From Streptomyces sp. LHD-70 (GTDB lineage Bacteria > Actinomycetota > Actinomycetes > Streptomycetales > Streptomycetaceae), in the NCBI RefSeq assembly GCF_031157275.1, contig NZ_JAVIFW010000021.1, positions 62,001 to 126,000 of the forward strand: a DNA stretch of 64,000 bases. The letters are read 5' to 3'. Both the position numbers and the translations under genes were made by a program. The number at the start of each line of letters is the position of its first letter. Positions within the stretch are counted from its first letter, which is position 1. The notes under the pieces are model-generated. The model was not told the origin of the DNA. It searched no databases and was given only the letters and a program-made list of their open reading frames with translations. Positions 45,451 to 54,764 of this stretch are shown here, piece by piece.

Positions 45451-47022
45451 TCAGGCGCGGTCCCCGAAGACCGTCCGGTGCCAGTCCTTCCTGGCGACCG
45501 CGGTGTTGTCGTACATCACGTGCTTGATCTGCGTGTACTCCTCGAAGGAGTACGCGGACATGTCCTTGCCGAAGCCGGAGGCCTTGTAGCCGCCGTGCGG
45601 CATCTCGCTGAGGATCGGGATGTGGTCGTTGATCCACACGCAGCCCGCCTTGATGGCGCGGGTCGCGAGGCCCGCCCGGAACACGTCCCGGGTCCAGGCG
45701 GAGGCGGCAAGGCCGTACGGGGTGTCGTTGGCCAGCCGGATGCCCTCCTCGTCGGAGTCGAAGGGCAGCACGACGAGGACGGGCCCGAAGATCTCGGACT
45801 GCACGGCCTCACTGTCCTGCGCGGCGTCGGCGATGAGGGTGGGCCGGTAGTACGCGCCGTCGCCCAGGCCGTCGCCCTTGGGTGCCTCGCCGCCGGTGAC
45901 GATGCGGGCGTAGCCGCGGGCCCGGTCGACGAAGGCGGCGACGCGGTCGCGCTGGGCGTGCGAGATCAGCGGGCCGAGGTCGGTGGACGCGTCGAACGGG
46001 TCGCCGAGCCGTACCGTCTCCATCAGGTCGGCGACACCGCTCACGAAGGCGTCGTACAGCGGCCGTTGGACGTACGCGCGGGTCGCGGCGGTGCAGTCCT
46101 GGCCGGTGTTGATCAGGGCCCCGGCGACCGCGCCGTGCACGGCGGCCTCCAGGTCGGCGTCGTCGAACACCACGAACGGGGCCTTGCCGCCGAGTTCGAG
46201 GTGCAGCCGCTTGACGGTGCTCGTGGCGATCTCGGCGACGCGCTTGCCGATGGCGGTCGACCCGGTGAAGGAGGTCATCGCGACGTCCGGGTGCCCGACG
46301 AGGTGCTCACCGGCGTCCCGCCCGGCCCCGCTGACGACGTTCACGACGCCATCCGGAATGCCCGCCGCGGTCGCCGCCTCGGCGAACAACAGCGAGGTGA
46401 ACGGGGTGAGTTCGGCGGGCTTCAGGACGATCGTGTTACCCGCCGCGATCGCCGGGAGCACCTTCCACGCGGCCATCTGGAGCGGGTAGTTCCAGGGCGC
46501 GATGGACCCGACGACGCCGATCGGTTCCCTGCGTACGTACGAGGTGTGGTCGGCGGAGTACTCCCCCGCGGACTGCCCCTGCAGATGCCGGGCCGCGCCC
46601 GCGAAGAACGCGGCGTTGTCCACGGTGCCGGGGACGTCGAACTCGCGGCTGAGCTTGATCGGCTTGCCGCACTGCAGCGACTCGGCCCGCGCGAACTCCT
46701 CGGCCCGCTCGGCCAGGACGCCCGCGAAGCGGTGCAGGGCGTCGGAGCGCTCGCCGGGGGTGGCGCCGGACCAGCCGGGGAAGGCCGCGGCGGCCGAGGC
46801 GACGGCGGCGTCCACGTCGGCGGTGCCGGCGAGCTCGTAGTCGTACACCGCCTTGCCGGTGGCCGGGTCGACCACGGCGTGCCGGTGGCCCGAGGTGCCG
46901 GGGGTGAGCCGCCCGTCGATGTACTGGGCGCCTGCCGCGAGGCGCTCCTGTGCGGGGAAGGGGGTTTCGTTCTGGCGGGTGTTGCTGATGTCGCTGTTGA
47001 TGTCGCTGCTGCTGTTGCCCAT
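45451..47022 (-). CDS. Gamma-aminobutyraldehyde dehydrogenase-like enzyme
   Basis: The start is the ATG at 47022 (MGNSSSDINSDISNTRQNET) with GGAAG 6 nt upstream; the frame extends to 47202. The 523 residues include an N-terminal low-complexity leader of about 35 residues not seen in PatD/PuuC-type enzymes. The catalytic Cys is C310 in LINTGQDCTAATRAYVQRPL, and the Glu is in LHLELGGKAPFVVFDDADLE. The sequence IPILSEMPHGGYKASGFGKD is typical of 4-aminobutyraldehyde/betaine-aldehyde dehydrogenases. It probably oxidises an aldehyde from putrescine breakdown. Confidence 0.92.
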   Translation of the reverse strand: MGNSSSDINSDISNTRQNETPFPAQERLAAGAQYIDGRLTPGTSGHRHAVVDPATGKAVYDYELAGTADVDAAVASAAAAFPGWSGATPGERSDALHRFAGVLAERAEEFARAESLQCGKPIKLSREFDVPGTVDNAAFFAGAARHLQGQSAGEYSADHTSYVRREPIGVVGSIAPWNYPLQMAAWKVLPAIAAGNTIVLKPAELTPFTSLLFAEAATAAGIPDGVVNVVSGAGRDAGEHLVGHPDVAMTSFTGSTAIGKRVAEIATSTVKRLHLELGGKAPFVVFDDADLEAAVHGAVAGALINTGQDCTAATRAYVQRPLYDAFVSGVADLMETVRLGDPFDASTDLGPLISHAQRDRVAAFVDRARGYARIVTGGEAPKGDGLGDGAYYRPTLIADAAQDSEAVQSEIFGPVLVVLPFDSDEEGIRLANDTPYGLAASAWTRDVFRAGLATRAIKAGCVWINDHIPILSEMPHGGYKASGFGKDMSAYSFEEYTQIKHVMYDNTAVARKDWHRTVFGDRA

Positions 47023-47200
47023 CACGCGCTCTTCCGTAGCTCCAGCTCGAATTGACTGCCGATCCTGACAGAGAGGCCTCTCGTGGCCAAGGGATTCCGT
47101 TGTTTCCTTTTGATTACGCGACGGAATCGGTCGACCGAGTGTCGAGCCGCCCCGAAAATCCAAGGACGGATTGTCAGTGGCGCCTGACAGACTCGCATGC

Positions 47201-47800
47201 ATGAACGAGGGGAACAGGCAGGCGGCGAACGCACAGGCAGACCCGCTGCAGGCGCTTACGGAGCTGACGGAGCTGACGGAGCGGATCGCGCGCGGGGAGC
47301 GGGTGAAGTTCCTGCCCTTCTGGGGTCATGCACCGCGCAAGGACGGCCGCATAGGGGCGAGTTGCCTCAGCCAGTGGTGGCCCGCGCCCTTCGAGGTGGA
47401 CGGCGTGCGGTACGCGACGGCGGAGCACTGGATGATGGCCGCGAAGGCCCGCCTCTTCGACGACGCGGAGGCCGAGCGGAAGGCGATCACGGCGACCTCG
47501 CCCGCCGCGGCCAAGAAGGCGGGCCGCCTGGTCCGCGGTTTCGACGAACAGCTGTGGCAGCGCGAGCGGTTCAGCATCGTCGTCGAGGGCAGCGTCCACA
47601 AGTTCGCGGCCCACGAGGACCTGCGGGAGTTCCTGCTCGGCACGGGCAAGCGAGTCCTGGTCGAGGCCAGCCCGGTGGACCGTATTTGGGGCATAGGCCT
47701 GGCCGCGGACGACCCCCGAGCCGAGGACCCGGCCCGCTGGCGCGGCACGAACCTACTGGGCTTCGCACTGATGGAGGCGCGGGGGCGGTTGCGGGGGTGA
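47201..47800 (+). CDS. NADAR family N-glycosidase-like protein
   Basis: The start is the ATG at 47201 (MNEGNRQAANAQADPLQALT). The 199-residue protein has the NADAR/YbiA fold: VKFLPFWGHAPRKDGRIGAS, then CLSQWWPAPFEVDGVRYATA and the core EHWMMAAKARLFDDAEAERK. VLVEASPVDRIWGIGLAADD is the C-terminal signature. Known members act as N-glycosidases on riboflavin precursors or remove ADP-ribose from guanine. The N-terminus has a short repeat, LTELTELTE. It is divergent from the aldehyde dehydrogenase gene. Confidence 0.9.
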   Translation: MNEGNRQAANAQADPLQALTELTELTERIARGERVKFLPFWGHAPRKDGRIGASCLSQWWPAPFEVDGVRYATAEHWMMAAKARLFDDAEAERKAITATSPAAAKKAGRLVRGFDEQLWQRERFSIVVEGSVHKFAAHEDLREFLLGTGKRVLVEASPVDRIWGIGLAADDPRAEDPARWRGTNLLGFALMEARGRLRG

Positions 47801-47900
47801 GGTGGGCCCCGACAGAGGCGCGGGGCTGTGACACTTGCGGCTCCGCCGCGGGGCGCGACCGGCCACGACGGCGCGGCAGAAGAACGATGGAGCGGGGCCC

Positions 47901-47956
47901 CGGGGGCGGAGCCCCCGAAGCCGCTGCAAGCTGTCGGGAAGGGGCGGGGCGGGGAG
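47901..47956. terminator. Repeat-type hairpin between convergent genes
   Basis: CGGGGGC-GGA-GCCCCCG (47901-47917) is a 7-bp perfect hairpin. The 23-bp block 47934-47956 is the reverse complement of the module at 2625-2647. It is the fourth member of the dispersed repeat family. Confidence 0.65.
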
Positions 47957-47959
47957 AAC

Positions 47960-48793
47960 TCAGCCGACCCGCACGTCCTGAAGCTGCCCCTGGGACGCGG
48001 AGACCCCGTCGTACGGGTAGCGGTCGGAAGAGTCGTTCGCGGCACTCACAATCCACAGCACCAAAACCACCACCCCCAACACCAACCCGACGATCCCGCA
48101 GATCAACCCGGCCAACGCCTGCCCCGCGTTGTCCGCCTCCCCTCGAGCGGCCTTGGCCCGGCCGATCGCCCCGAAGATGACCGCGAGGATGCCGAGAACG
48201 ATCGCCACCGGCCCGAAACAGAAGATCGCCGCGGCAATGATGCCCAGCACCAGCGACGTCACGCCCATGCCGTTGCTCGGCTGCACCGGCATCTGCGACC
48301 AGCCGTACCCGGCGGAGCCGGAGAATCCCGGATAGCCCGGGTAGCCGGGCTGACCGGCCCCGGGCGCCGCGTACGGCGACGCGGCCCGGGCCGGTCCGTC
48401 GGGCGAGACCGGCGGCGGAGGCACCGCGTCACCGCCCGCCGGGTAGCCGTACCCGGGCGCGGTCGGCTGAGCCGCGGGACTCTGCCACGGGTCGGCGGGC
48501 GGCGCCGCCGGGGTGCCGTCCTGGCTGGCGCCCGGCATCGACGCCACCGTGTTCTGGTCGTGCACCGAGCCCCCGCGCCCGGCGCCGTCCGCGGGCGGCG
48601 CCCACGGGTCCCGAGCCTCTGCTTCGGGCGCGGGTTCCTTCTTGCCGAGCGACACTTCCGGCGCGGCATCCGCAGGCTGTGCGGGCTGCGCGGGCTGCGC
48701 GGCATCCGCAGGCTGCGCCCCCTCGGCGGCCGGCGGCGCCCACGGGTCGCGCGACACGGGCTCGCCCGGGGTCTGCCGTGCTTCGTCGGACAT
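47960..48793 (-). CDS. DUF4190-like membrane protein
   Basis: The start is the ATG at 48793 (MSDEARQTPGEPVSRDPWAP), with GGGGAT upstream. The 277-residue protein has a long N-terminal region rich in Pro, Ala and Gly with two DPWAPPA repeats and PAQPAQPADAA runs. The C-terminal ~90 residues hold two transmembrane helices separated by a short loop, GMGVTSLVLGIIAAAIFCFG and AGQALAGLICGIVGLVLGVV, in DUF4190 style. A soluble cytoplasmic N-terminus and a small membrane anchor are expected. Function is unknown. Confidence 0.85.
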   Translation of the reverse strand: MSDEARQTPGEPVSRDPWAPPAAEGAQPADAAQPAQPAQPADAAPEVSLGKKEPAPEAEARDPWAPPADGAGRGGSVHDQNTVASMPGASQDGTPAAPPADPWQSPAAQPTAPGYGYPAGGDAVPPPPVSPDGPARAASPYAAPGAGQPGYPGYPGFSGSAGYGWSQMPVQPSNGMGVTSLVLGIIAAAIFCFGPVAIVLGILAVIFGAIGRAKAARGEADNAGQALAGLICGIVGLVLGVVVLVLWIVSAANDSSDRYPYDGVSASQGQLQDVRVG

Positions 48794-48933
48794 GGGCGAT
48801 CCCCTCATTCGTACGTTCGGTCATGCTAAGGCCCAGGACCCGCCGAGCGGGCGGCCTCTTACGATGATCCCCGACCCACCGATCAGCCGATCACCCGCGC
48901 CCCTGAGAGGGCGCCACTCCGGGGAGGAACCCG

Positions 48934-49965
48934 ATGTCCGATCTGCCCGCCTTCATCGCCGGTCTGCCCAAGGCCGAACTGCACGTCCACCACGTCGGCT
49001 CCGCCTCCCCGCGCATCGTCGCCGAACTCGCCGCCCGGCACCCCGACTCCAAGGTCCCCACCGACCCGGAGGCGCTCGCCGACTACTTCACGTTCACGGA
49101 CTTCGCGCACTTCATCACCGTGTACCTGTCGGTGGTCGACCTGATCCGCACCCCCGAGGACGTCCGGCTGCTCACGTACGAGGTGGCCCGTGACATGGCG
49201 CGCCAGCAGATCCGGTACGCCGAGCTGACCATCACGCCGTTCAGCTCCACCCGGCGCGGCATCGACGAACGGGCCTTCATGGAGGCGATCGAGGACGCCC
49301 GCAAGGCCGCCGAGACCGAGTTCGGGACCGTCCTGCGCTGGTGCTTCGACATCCCCGGCGAGGCCGGACTCGAAGCCGCAGAGGAGACCACCCGGCTCGC
49401 CACCGACGACCGGCTGCGGCCCGAGGGCCTGGTGTCGTTCGGCCTCGGCGGCCCCGAGGTCGGCGTACCGCGCCCGCAGTTCAAGCCGTTCTTCGACCGC
49501 GCGATCGCCGCGGGCCTGCGCAGCGTGCCGCACGCGGGCGAGACCACCGGGCCGCAGACCGTCTGGGACGCGCTGGTCGAACTGCGCGCCGAGCGCATCG
49601 GGCACGGTACGAGCTCCGCCCAGGACCCGGCCCTGCTCCGCCACCTCGCCGAGCACCGCATCCCGCTGGAGGTCTGCCCCACGTCGAACATCGCGACCCG
49701 CGCGGTCCTCGACCTGGACGAGCACCCGGTGAAGCAGATGGTCGCGGCCGGTGTGCCCGTCACCATCAACTCCGACGACCCGCCGATGTTCGGCACGGAC
49801 CTGAACAGCGAGTACGGCGTCGCCGCCCGCCTCCTCGACCTGGACGAGCGGGGCCTCGCGGAGCTCGCCAAGAACGCCGTCACCGCGTCCTTCCTGGACG
49901 AGAGCGGCAAGGCGAAGCTCGCCGCGGAGATCGACACGTACACCGCGAACTGGCTCACGCCGTAA
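48934..49965 (+). CDS. add: Adenosine deaminase
   Basis: The 343-residue metal-dependent hydrolase deaminates adenosine (or a related purine) to inosine. It starts MSDLPAFIAGLPKAELHVHH. The Zn ligands are H17 and H19 in ELHVHHVGS; the usual Leu of HxHLxGS is His here. VPHAGET carries the third His and catalytic Glu, RIGHGTS the next His, and TINSDDPPMFGTDL the catalytic Asp pair. The substrate could be another purine, because the family is broad. GGGAGG lies near the start. Confidence 0.9.
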   Translation: MSDLPAFIAGLPKAELHVHHVGSASPRIVAELAARHPDSKVPTDPEALADYFTFTDFAHFITVYLSVVDLIRTPEDVRLLTYEVARDMARQQIRYAELTITPFSSTRRGIDERAFMEAIEDARKAAETEFGTVLRWCFDIPGEAGLEAAEETTRLATDDRLRPEGLVSFGLGGPEVGVPRPQFKPFFDRAIAAGLRSVPHAGETTGPQTVWDALVELRAERIGHGTSSAQDPALLRHLAEHRIPLEVCPTSNIATRAVLDLDEHPVKQMVAAGVPVTINSDDPPMFGTDLNSEYGVAARLLDLDERGLAELAKNAVTASFLDESGKAKLAAEIDTYTANWLTP

Positions 49966-50029
49966 GGCCCGCGGGCGCCTGGGCGTCTCCCGGCTAGCCC
50001 CGGTGATCACGGGTGGTGACAATGGGCGC

Positions 50030-50719
50030 ATGCAGACCCTCACCGTCGTGGCCCACCGGGGCGACCCGTACCGGGCCCGGGAGAACACCCTGCCCTCACT
50101 GCGCTGCGCCTTCGCCGCCGGCGCGGACGCCGTGGAGATCGATGTACGGCTGACGCGCGACGACGTGCCCGTACTGCTGCACGACGAGACGCTGAGCCGC
50201 CTCTGGGGACACGACCGTCCGCTCGCGCAGCTCTCCGCGGCGGAGCTGCGCGGACTCACCGGCGGCGGGGTGCCCACGCTCGCCGAGGCCCTCGCCGCCA
50301 CGCCCGACGGGCGCCTGATGCTCGACCTGCCGGGCGCCTCGCCGAAGGCGGTCCGCACGGTCGTCGGCACTGTCCACGACTGCGGCGCGGCCGAGCGCGT
50401 CTACTACTGCGCGGGCGCGAGCACGATGGCGCGCGTACGCGAGGCCGACCCGGCGGCGGAGATCGCGCTGACCTGGACCACCCTCGCCCCGGTCCGCCCG
50501 GCGGTCATCGAGGAGCTGCGGCCGCGCTGGCTCAACTACCGCTTCGGGCTGCTGAGTCGGGACCTGGTCGCCCGCATCCACAAGGACGGCCTGCTCGTCT
50601 CCGCCTGGACCCCCGACACCCGCCGCTCGATGCGCCGCCTGCGCGACCTCGGCGTGGACGCGATCACCACGAACCGGGTGGACGTCCTGAACACCCTGCG
50701 AAACCCGTCCCGCACGTGA
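50030..50719 (+). CDS. Glycerophosphodiester phosphodiesterase family protein
   Basis: This enzyme hydrolyses glycerophosphodiesters to glycerol-3-phosphate and an alcohol. The start is set at the ATG at 50030 (MQTLTVVAHRGDPYRARENT); a GTG at 50003 is possible. The 229 residues carry the N-terminal HRGDPYRARENT catalytic motif, then AVEIDVRLTRDDVPVLLHDE, and a second catalytic region near LMLDLPGASPKAVRTVVG. There is no signal peptide, so it is probably cytoplasmic. The C-terminal SAWTPDTRRSMRRLRDLGVD and AITTNRVDVL complete the TIM barrel. Confidence 0.92.
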   Translation: MQTLTVVAHRGDPYRARENTLPSLRCAFAAGADAVEIDVRLTRDDVPVLLHDETLSRLWGHDRPLAQLSAAELRGLTGGGVPTLAEALAATPDGRLMLDLPGASPKAVRTVVGTVHDCGAAERVYYCAGASTMARVREADPAAEIALTWTTLAPVRPAVIEELRPRWLNYRFGLLSRDLVARIHKDGLLVSAWTPDTRRSMRRLRDLGVDAITTNRVDVLNTLRNPSRT

Positions 50720-50927
50720 TCCCCTAAGTGGCCTCCCCGGACAACCCCTGGACAAGTCAAGGGAGTTGAGCCCGGGAGGTTCCAGGTCCGGCCTCTCCCT
50801 GACGGCGATCAACCCTTCGCGTTTCCGGCGTTCAACCGTTGATCCGCGCGGCACGGGGGGCTGGTGAGCGGGCTGGTGGGCCGAAATTCCCGTGCCGAGG
50901 GCGCCACCGCCTGGTGATACTGCTCCG

Positions 50928-51827
50928 ATGGTCAACTCGCCCACCCCCGCGCTCGATTCGCTCTCCGGTCTCGCCCACGGCGACGCCTTCGGTGACCGCT
51001 GGTTCGGGATCCTGCGACGCGAGGGCCCGGCAGCTCTTGAGGCGCGGATCCCGCCCCCGGAGCCACTGTGGCGGTGGAGCGACGACACCGCCCAGGCACT
51101 CGTCCTCGTCCAGGAACTCTCCGAGGGCCGCGGCACCATCGACCAGGACCGCCTCGCCCCGCGCCTCGCCGAGGCCTACGCCGACGACCCGCACCGCGGG
51201 TACGGGGCCTCGATGCACGACGTGCTCCGCCGGATCGGTGCGGGCGAACCCTGGCGCGACGTGGTCGCGGGGCAGTTCGGTGGCCAGGGTTCCTGGGGCA
51301 ACGGCGCGGCCATGCGCGTGGCCCCGCTCGGTGCCTGGCTCGCCGACGACCTCGACTCCGTCGCCGAGCAGGCCGCGCGGCAGAGCGCGGTCTCGCACCA
51401 CCACCCGGAAGCGGTCGCCGGGGCGGTGGCGGTCGCCGTGGCCGCGGCGCTCGCCGCCCGCAGCCGTGGCGGAACGGCCCCGGCACGGCCCGACTTTCTC
51501 AGGGCCGTCGCAGAACGGCTGCCCGTAGGCGATGTCAGGTCAGGGGTGCGGATCGCGGCCGGGATGCCGCAGCACACCTCGGTCCGCCACGCAGCGGAGG
51601 TGCTGGGCTCCGGCTACCGGATGTCGGGGCCCGACACCGTCCCGTACGCCCTGTGGTGTGCGGCCACGCACCTCGACGATCTGCACGAGGGCCTGTGGTG
51701 CACCGTCAGCGGGCGCGGCGACATCGACACCACTTGCGCCATCGCGGGCGGGGTCATCGCCGCCCGCACCGGCGTCGCCGCCCTCCCGCCCACCTGGCAC
51801 GCGGCCCGCGAACCGCTGCCCCGGTGA
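50928..51827 (+). CDS. ADP-ribosylglycohydrolase (DraG-like)
   Basis: The start is the ATG at 50928 (MVNSPTPALDSLSGLAHGDA). The 299-residue all-helical protein has the DraG metal-binding pattern: WRWSDDTAQALVL near residue 50, SWGNGAAMRVAPLG near 125, and GRGDIDTTCAIAGGVIAARTG near the C-terminus. DraG-family enzymes remove ADP-ribose from proteins or RNA ends, or hydrolyse small ADP-ribosyl compounds. It is convergent with the second PotD-like gene, 7 bp away. A NADAR gene lies 3 kb upstream. Confidence 0.92.
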   Translation: MVNSPTPALDSLSGLAHGDAFGDRWFGILRREGPAALEARIPPPEPLWRWSDDTAQALVLVQELSEGRGTIDQDRLAPRLAEAYADDPHRGYGASMHDVLRRIGAGEPWRDVVAGQFGGQGSWGNGAAMRVAPLGAWLADDLDSVAEQAARQSAVSHHHPEAVAGAVAVAVAAALAARSRGGTAPARPDFLRAVAERLPVGDVRSGVRIAAGMPQHTSVRHAAEVLGSGYRMSGPDTVPYALWCAATHLDDLHEGLWCTVSGRGDIDTTCAIAGGVIAARTGVAALPPTWHAAREPLPR

Positions 51828-51834
51828 GACGGGC

Positions 51835-53007
51835 TCACAACCCCGCCACCCCGTTCCACCGCTTCGCCAGTTCCGGGCGTTCCCTGGACGTGATGTCGCG
51901 GGCGATCGCGAGGCGGGTGCGCATGGCGTCGTCCGGGAAGATCAGGGGGTCCTCGGCGAGTGCGGCGGTCTCCTCGTCCTTCGCGGAGGCGAGGACGTCG
52001 CGGGCGGCGGGGACCGGGCAGACGTAGTTGACCCAGGCGGCGAGTTCGGCGGCGACCTCGGGCTCGTAGTAGTAGTCGACCAGCTTCTCGGCGTTGGCCT
52101 TGTGCCGGGCGAGGTTGGGGATCATCAGGGACTCGGACCAGAGCTCGGCGCCCTCCTCGGGTACGACGAACTCGATCTCCGGCTTGTCGGCCTGGAGTTG
52201 GATGACGTCTCCGGAGTAGGCCTGGCAGGCGAGGACGTCGCCGCTCTCCAGGTCCTTGATGTAGTCGTTGCCGGTGAAGCGGCGGATGTGCCGGCTGTTC
52301 ACGAGCTTCTCCACGCGGTCGCAGACCCGGTGGAAGTCGTCGTTCGTCCAGCGCGTGATGTCGACGCCGTCGCCCTGCATCAGGAGCGCGAACGCCTCGT
52401 CGAGCCCGGAGAGCAGGGTGACCCGCCCCTTGAGGTCGTCCGCCCACAGATCGCTCACCTGCCGTATCTCACGGCCGAGTTGCCTGCGGTTGTACGCGAT
52501 GCCGGTGATCCCGGACTGCCAGGGCACGGTGGAACGGCGGCCCTCGTCGAAGTGCGGGTTGCGCAGCAGCGGGTCCAGGTACCGGTCGACGTTCGGCTGG
52601 CGCGAGCGGTCCATCTCCTGCACCCAGCCGAGCCGTACGAAGCGGGCGCACATCCAGTCGCTGATGACGACGAGGTCGCGGCCGGTGTCCTGGTGGTTCA
52701 TCAGGGAGGGGCTGATCTTCCCGAAGAACTCGTCGTTGTCGTTGATCTCCTCGGTGTACGTGACGGAGATCCCGGTGCGCTCCCGGAACGCGTCCAGGGT
52801 GGGCCGGCGCGAGGCGTTGTCGTCGTCGGTGTCGATGTAGAGGGGCCAGTTGGCGAAGGTCAGCGCCTTGTCGCGGGCGGAGCGGTCGGGCGCGGCCCGC
52901 CGGTCGGCGGAGATCCGGGCGGAGGGCACCCCACATCCGCTGAGCGCGGCGAGAGCTGCGGCGCCGCCGAGCCCCTTGAGCAACGTACGACGCGAGTGAA
53001 CAGCCAT
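51835..53007 (-). CDS. Second polyamine-binding lipoprotein (PotD-like), no permease nearby
   Basis: The start is the ATG at 53007 (MAVHSRRTLLKGLGGAAALA). The Tat motif SRRTLLKG and lipobox LSGC predict a lipoprotein of 390 residues. Several stretches match the first PotD: TFANWPLYIDTDDDNASRRP, RRFTGNDYIKDLESGDVLAC and SGDVIQLQADKPEIEFVVPE. It has no transporter partner in the window, so it may feed the 42-45 kb transporter or act as a sensor. It lies 90 bp after an aldehyde dehydrogenase gene. No strong ribosome site is visible. Confidence 0.9.
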   Translation of the reverse strand: MAVHSRRTLLKGLGGAAALAALSGCGVPSARISADRRAAPDRSARDKALTFANWPLYIDTDDDNASRRPTLDAFRERTGISVTYTEEINDNDEFFGKISPSLMNHQDTGRDLVVISDWMCARFVRLGWVQEMDRSRQPNVDRYLDPLLRNPHFDEGRRSTVPWQSGITGIAYNRRQLGREIRQVSDLWADDLKGRVTLLSGLDEAFALLMQGDGVDITRWTNDDFHRVCDRVEKLVNSRHIRRFTGNDYIKDLESGDVLACQAYSGDVIQLQADKPEIEFVVPEEGAELWSESLMIPNLARHKANAEKLVDYYYEPEVAAELAAWVNYVCPVPAARDVLASAKDEETAALAEDPLIFPDDAMRTRLAIARDITSRERPELAKRWNGVAGL

Positions 53008-53043
53008 GCGGACAGCTTCACTTGACGCAAGCGGGGCGGGCAA

Positions 53044-53058
53044 TGGACAACCTGTCCA
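53044..53058. promoter_or_regulatory. TGGACA-3-TGTCCA inverted repeat
   Basis: Perfect 6-bp arms are separated by ACC. It lies 37-51 bp upstream of the second PotD-like gene and could be an operator. No regulator is known for it. Confidence 0.35.
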
Positions 53059-53097
53059 GTACCCGCCCCGCTTTTCAGCCTGCCCGTGGGCCGATCC

Positions 53098-54534
53098 CTA
53101 GCCGAGCGACGTCATCACGTGCTTGACGCGCGTGTAGTCGTCGAAGCCGTACGCCGACAGGTCCTTGCCGTAGCCGGACTTCTTGAAGCCGCCGTGCGGC
53201 ATCTCCGCGACCAGCGGGATGTGGGTGTTGATCCAGACGCAGCCGAAGTCGAGGACCTTGGACATGCGCATGGCGCGCGCGTGGTCCTTGGTCCACACCG
53301 AGGAGGCGAGGGCGTACTCCACGCCGTTCGCGTAGTCCACGGCCTGGTCCTCGTCGCGGAACGACTGGACGGTGATGACCGGGCCGAAGACCTCGTTCTG
53401 GATGATCTCGTCGTCCTGCTTGAGGCCGGAGACCACCGTCGCGGCGTAGAAGAAGCCCTTGTCGCCGACGCGCTGGCCGCCCGCCTCGACCTTGGCGTGC
53501 GCGGGCAGCCGGTCGATGAAGCCCTCGACCTGCTTGAGCTGGTTGGGGTTGTTGAGCGGGCCGAACGCGACGTCCTCGTCGTCGGGCATGCCGGTCTTGG
53601 TGTCGGCGGCGGCCTTGGCGAGGGCGGTCACGAACTCGTCGTGGACGGACTCGTGGACGAGGACGCGGGTCGCGGCGGTGCAGTCCTGGCCGGCGTTGAA
53701 GAAGCCCGCCTCGGAGATGCCGGAGACGGCCGCGGCGATGTCGGCGTCCTCGAAGACCACGACGGGCGCCTTGCCGCCGAGCTCCAGGTGGACCCGCTTG
53801 AGGTCCTTGGACGCGGACTCGGCGACCTGCATACCGGCGCGCACGGAGCCGGTGATGGACGCCATGGCGGGCACCGGGTGCTCGACCATCGCGCGGCCGG
53901 TGTCGCGGTCACCCGTGACGACGTTGAAGACGCCCTTCGGCACGATCGAGCCGATGATCTCGGCCATCAGGACCGTGGACGCGGGCGTCGTGTCGGAGGG
54001 CTTGAGGACCACGGTGTTGCCCGCGGCGAGCGCCGGGGCGAACTTCCAGACGGCCATCATCATCGGGTAGTTCCACGGCGCGACCTGCGCGCAGACGCCG
54101 ATCGGCTCGCGGCGGATGATGGAGGTCAGGCCCTCCATGTACTCACCGGCGGAGCGGCCCTCCAGCATCCGGGCGGCGCCCGCGAAGAACCGGATCTGGT
54201 CGACCATCGCCGGGATCTCCTCGGTGCGGGTCAGCCCGATGGGCTTGCCGCAGTTCTCCGACTCGGCCGCGATGAGTTCCTCTGCGCGCTCCTCGAAGGC
54301 GTCGGCGATCTTCAGCAGCGCCTTCTGGCGCTCGGCGGGTACGAGGTCGCGCCAGGCCGGGAAGGCCTTCTCGGCGGCGGCCATGGCGGCATCGACGTCG
54401 GCCTGGCCGGACAGCGGAGCGGTGGCGTACGGCTCGCCGGTAGCCGGGTTGACCACCTCGGTGGTCCGCCCGTCCGCGGCGTCCCGGAACTCTCCGTCGA
54501 TGTAGTTGCGCAGACGACGCAGCTCGGTGGTCAC
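53098..54534 (-). CDS. Gamma-aminobutyraldehyde dehydrogenase
   Basis: The 478-residue enzyme starts at a GTG with GAGGAGG 6 nt upstream (VTTELRRLRNYIDGEFRDAA). The catalytic Cys is C285 in GFFNAGQDCTAATRVLVHES and the Glu is in VHLELGGKAPVVVFEDADIA. IPLVAEMPHGGFKKSGYGKD matches 4-aminobutyraldehyde dehydrogenases (PatD family). It would oxidise 4-aminobutyraldehyde to GABA, which gabT then transaminates. It is divergent from an Lrp-type gene, a frequent pairing of regulator and target. Confidence 0.93.
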   Translation of the reverse strand: MTTELRRLRNYIDGEFRDAADGRTTEVVNPATGEPYATAPLSGQADVDAAMAAAEKAFPAWRDLVPAERQKALLKIADAFEERAEELIAAESENCGKPIGLTRTEEIPAMVDQIRFFAGAARMLEGRSAGEYMEGLTSIIRREPIGVCAQVAPWNYPMMMAVWKFAPALAAGNTVVLKPSDTTPASTVLMAEIIGSIVPKGVFNVVTGDRDTGRAMVEHPVPAMASITGSVRAGMQVAESASKDLKRVHLELGGKAPVVVFEDADIAAAVSGISEAGFFNAGQDCTAATRVLVHESVHDEFVTALAKAAADTKTGMPDDEDVAFGPLNNPNQLKQVEGFIDRLPAHAKVEAGGQRVGDKGFFYAATVVSGLKQDDEIIQNEVFGPVITVQSFRDEDQAVDYANGVEYALASSVWTKDHARAMRMSKVLDFGCVWINTHIPLVAEMPHGGFKKSGYGKDLSAYGFDDYTRVKHVMTSLG

Positions 54535-54561
54535 TGCGGCCTCCTCAGAGGGTTGGTCTTG

Positions 54562-54615
54562 AGCGGATCATTCGGTCGTGAGCGACCCCAGCGGATCGTA
54601 TGTCCGGTGGGTGAG
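54562..54615. promoter_or_regulatory. Direct repeats in the divergent aldehyde dehydrogenase/Lrp promoter region
   Basis: AGCGGATCATTCGG (from 54562) and AGCGGATCGTATG (from 54590) recur about 28 bp apart. They are 30-80 bp upstream of the dehydrogenase start. Lrp-type octamers often bind such spaced repeats, but this is inference. Confidence 0.35.
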
Positions 54616-54764
54616 ACACCCGGGCCTACCCTAACTTCCCCACCGTCGCTTTCGACATACCCAACGCTCCACAACTACGAAATCAGTGGGCTGAGAGTCC
54701 GAACACAACGAATTTCATCGGTTTGGACTTGCGGGACAGACGACCCGTCGTGCACAGTGAGGGC

